6,074 nt of DNA from Spirochaetales bacterium (GTDB taxonomy: Bacteria; Spirochaetota; Spirochaetia; SZUA-6; DRHE01): positions 1 to 6,074 of the forward strand of contig JAGLQP010000128.1 in the NCBI GenBank assembly GCA_023136785.1, read 5' to 3'. The translations under genes were made by a program, and so were the position numbers. Of the stretch, positions 5,330 to 6,074 are shown one piece after another (within the stretch, counting starts at the first letter, position 1; each line of letters starts with the position of its first letter). The notes beneath the pieces are model-generated. The model had not been told where the DNA came from and made no database searches. It saw only the letters and a list, made by a program, of their open reading frames with translations.

Positions 5330-6074
5330 ATGGCAGGGGAACCGTTACAAAACCTGAACAAACTCTGCATCCACACCATTACCACCCGTCCCTGGTCTCT
5401 GGCCGACGCGATCGACCACTACAGCGCCGTCGGGGTGGCCGGCATTTCGGTGTGGCGCCAGGCAATCGAGGGACAGGACCCGGCGGCAGCGGGAAAACGA
5501 ATCCGGGATGCGGGATTGGCCGTGGTATCGCTGGTCCGGGGAGGTTTCTATCCTGCCCGGGATCGAAAGGAACGGCAGAAAGCGATCGATGAAAACCTGC
5601 GGATCATTGACGAAGCCGCCGCTATAGGAGCACCCCACGTGGTGCTGGTCTGCGGTGCGGTGCCCGGACAGCCTTTAGAGGAATCCCGCAAACAGATCCG
5701 GGAGGGGATCGAGGCGACCCTGTCCCATGCTGAGAGGGCGGGGGTCAAGCTGGCGATCGAGCCGCTTCATCCGATGTACGCGGACAGCCGTTCGGCGATC
5801 AACACCCTTAAGGCAGCCAACGATCTGGCCGAGGCGATCGCCTCGCCCCTGGTGGGGGTGGCTGTGGACGTGTATCATCTGTGGTGGGATCCTGAGCTGG
5901 AGGAGCAGATCAAACGCTGCGGACAGATGGGCAGGATCCTCGCCTTTCATATCTGCGACTGGAAAACCCCGACCGAAGACCTGCTGTACGACAGGGCCCT
6001 GATGGGCGAGGGCTGCATCCCGATCCGCCAAATCCGCGGATGGGCCGAGGCGGCCGGGTTTGCCGGCTTCAACG
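5330..6074 (+). CDS. Sugar phosphate isomerase/epimerase-like TIM-barrel protein, 3'-truncated
   Basis: The first 248 residues of a xylose-isomerase-like TIM-barrel protein, open to the window edge with no stop. Family members isomerise or epimerise sugars, keto acids or inositol derivatives using a divalent metal. Likely metal or catalytic residues are visible in order: Glu144 in LAIEPLHP, Asp180 and His183 in VAVDVYHLWWD, His207 in AFHICDW, and Glu227 in MGEG. Only the last barrel segment, perhaps 25-40 residues, should be missing. The start is ATG at 5330, with AAAGGA at 5317-5322 seven bases upstream; a second GGAGG abuts the ATG and is too close to serve. The 14-nt gap after the GH88 stop, and the continuous high GC, point to one transcript. 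The product probably acts on a sugar or keto-uronate released upstream in the pathway. I cannot assign a specific reaction, and a dehydratase role as in IolE-type relatives is possible. Confidence 0.87.
   Translation, partial: MAGEPLQNLNKLCIHTITTRPWSLADAIDHYSAVGVAGISVWRQAIEGQDPAAAGKRIRDAGLAVVSLVRGGFYPARDRKERQKAIDENLRIIDEAAAIGAPHVVLVCGAVPGQPLEESRKQIREGIEATLSHAERAGVKLAIEPLHPMYADSRSAINTLKAANDLAEAIASPLVGVAVDVYHLWWDPELEEQIKRCGQMGRILAFHICDWKTPTEDLLYDRALMGEGCIPIRQIRGWAEAAGFAGFN

Noticed and set aside
5345..6031. Several - strand frames and one + frame (5727-6002) over the TIM-barrel gene
   Set aside because: The frame starting at 5330 is continuous to the window edge and carries the metal-binding residues of the isomerase family.

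Overview
The window reads as ordinary bacterial chromosome: closely packed genes with Shine-Dalgarno sequences, no introns, and no mobile-element, tRNA, rRNA or CRISPR signature. Base composition is uneven. One 60-base line inside the cyclase-like gene (1321-1380) holds 23 G/C, while one inside the glycosidase gene (4681-4740) holds 44. The taxon cannot be fixed from the sequence. A carbohydrate-degrading anaerobe such as a free-living spirochaete, or a Bacillota member, would fit, but this is a weak guess.

Layout. (1) Bases 1-626, + strand: the 3' part of a HAD-superfamily hydrolase gene whose 5' end, with the catalytic DxD motif, lies outside the window. (2) Bases 3784 down to 637, - strand: a three-gene set in transcription order. 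It runs from a FabG-like short-chain dehydrogenase/reductase (SDR) (3784-2951), through a subfamily-IB HAD phosphatase (2837-2181), to a class III nucleotidyl-cyclase-homology protein with a long unrecognised C-terminal region (2118-637). The cyclase-like gene converges on gene 1 with a 10-nt gap. (3) Bases 3785-3920: a divergent intergenic region with a perfect TTGACA box and a small GC hairpin. (4) Bases 3921-6074, + strand: a GH88 unsaturated glucuronyl hydrolase-like gene, then 14 nt later a xylose-isomerase-like TIM-barrel gene (sugar isomerase/epimerase type) that runs off the window.

How the genes may work together. The GH88 enzyme, the TIM-barrel protein and the divergent SDR together look like part of an intracellular pathway for uronic-acid-containing oligosaccharides. 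GH88 would release an unsaturated uronate, and the SDR and TIM-barrel enzyme could reduce or isomerise the products. GH88 has no signal peptide, so oligosaccharides would have to be imported by a transporter not seen here. The phosphatase and cyclase-like protein lie downstream of the SDR, perhaps with their own promoter, and need not belong to the sugar pathway.

The most unusual item is the cyclase-like protein. It keeps the metal-binding aspartates and the Asn/Arg transition-state pair. By manual alignment, however, both positions that normally read the purine base are changed.
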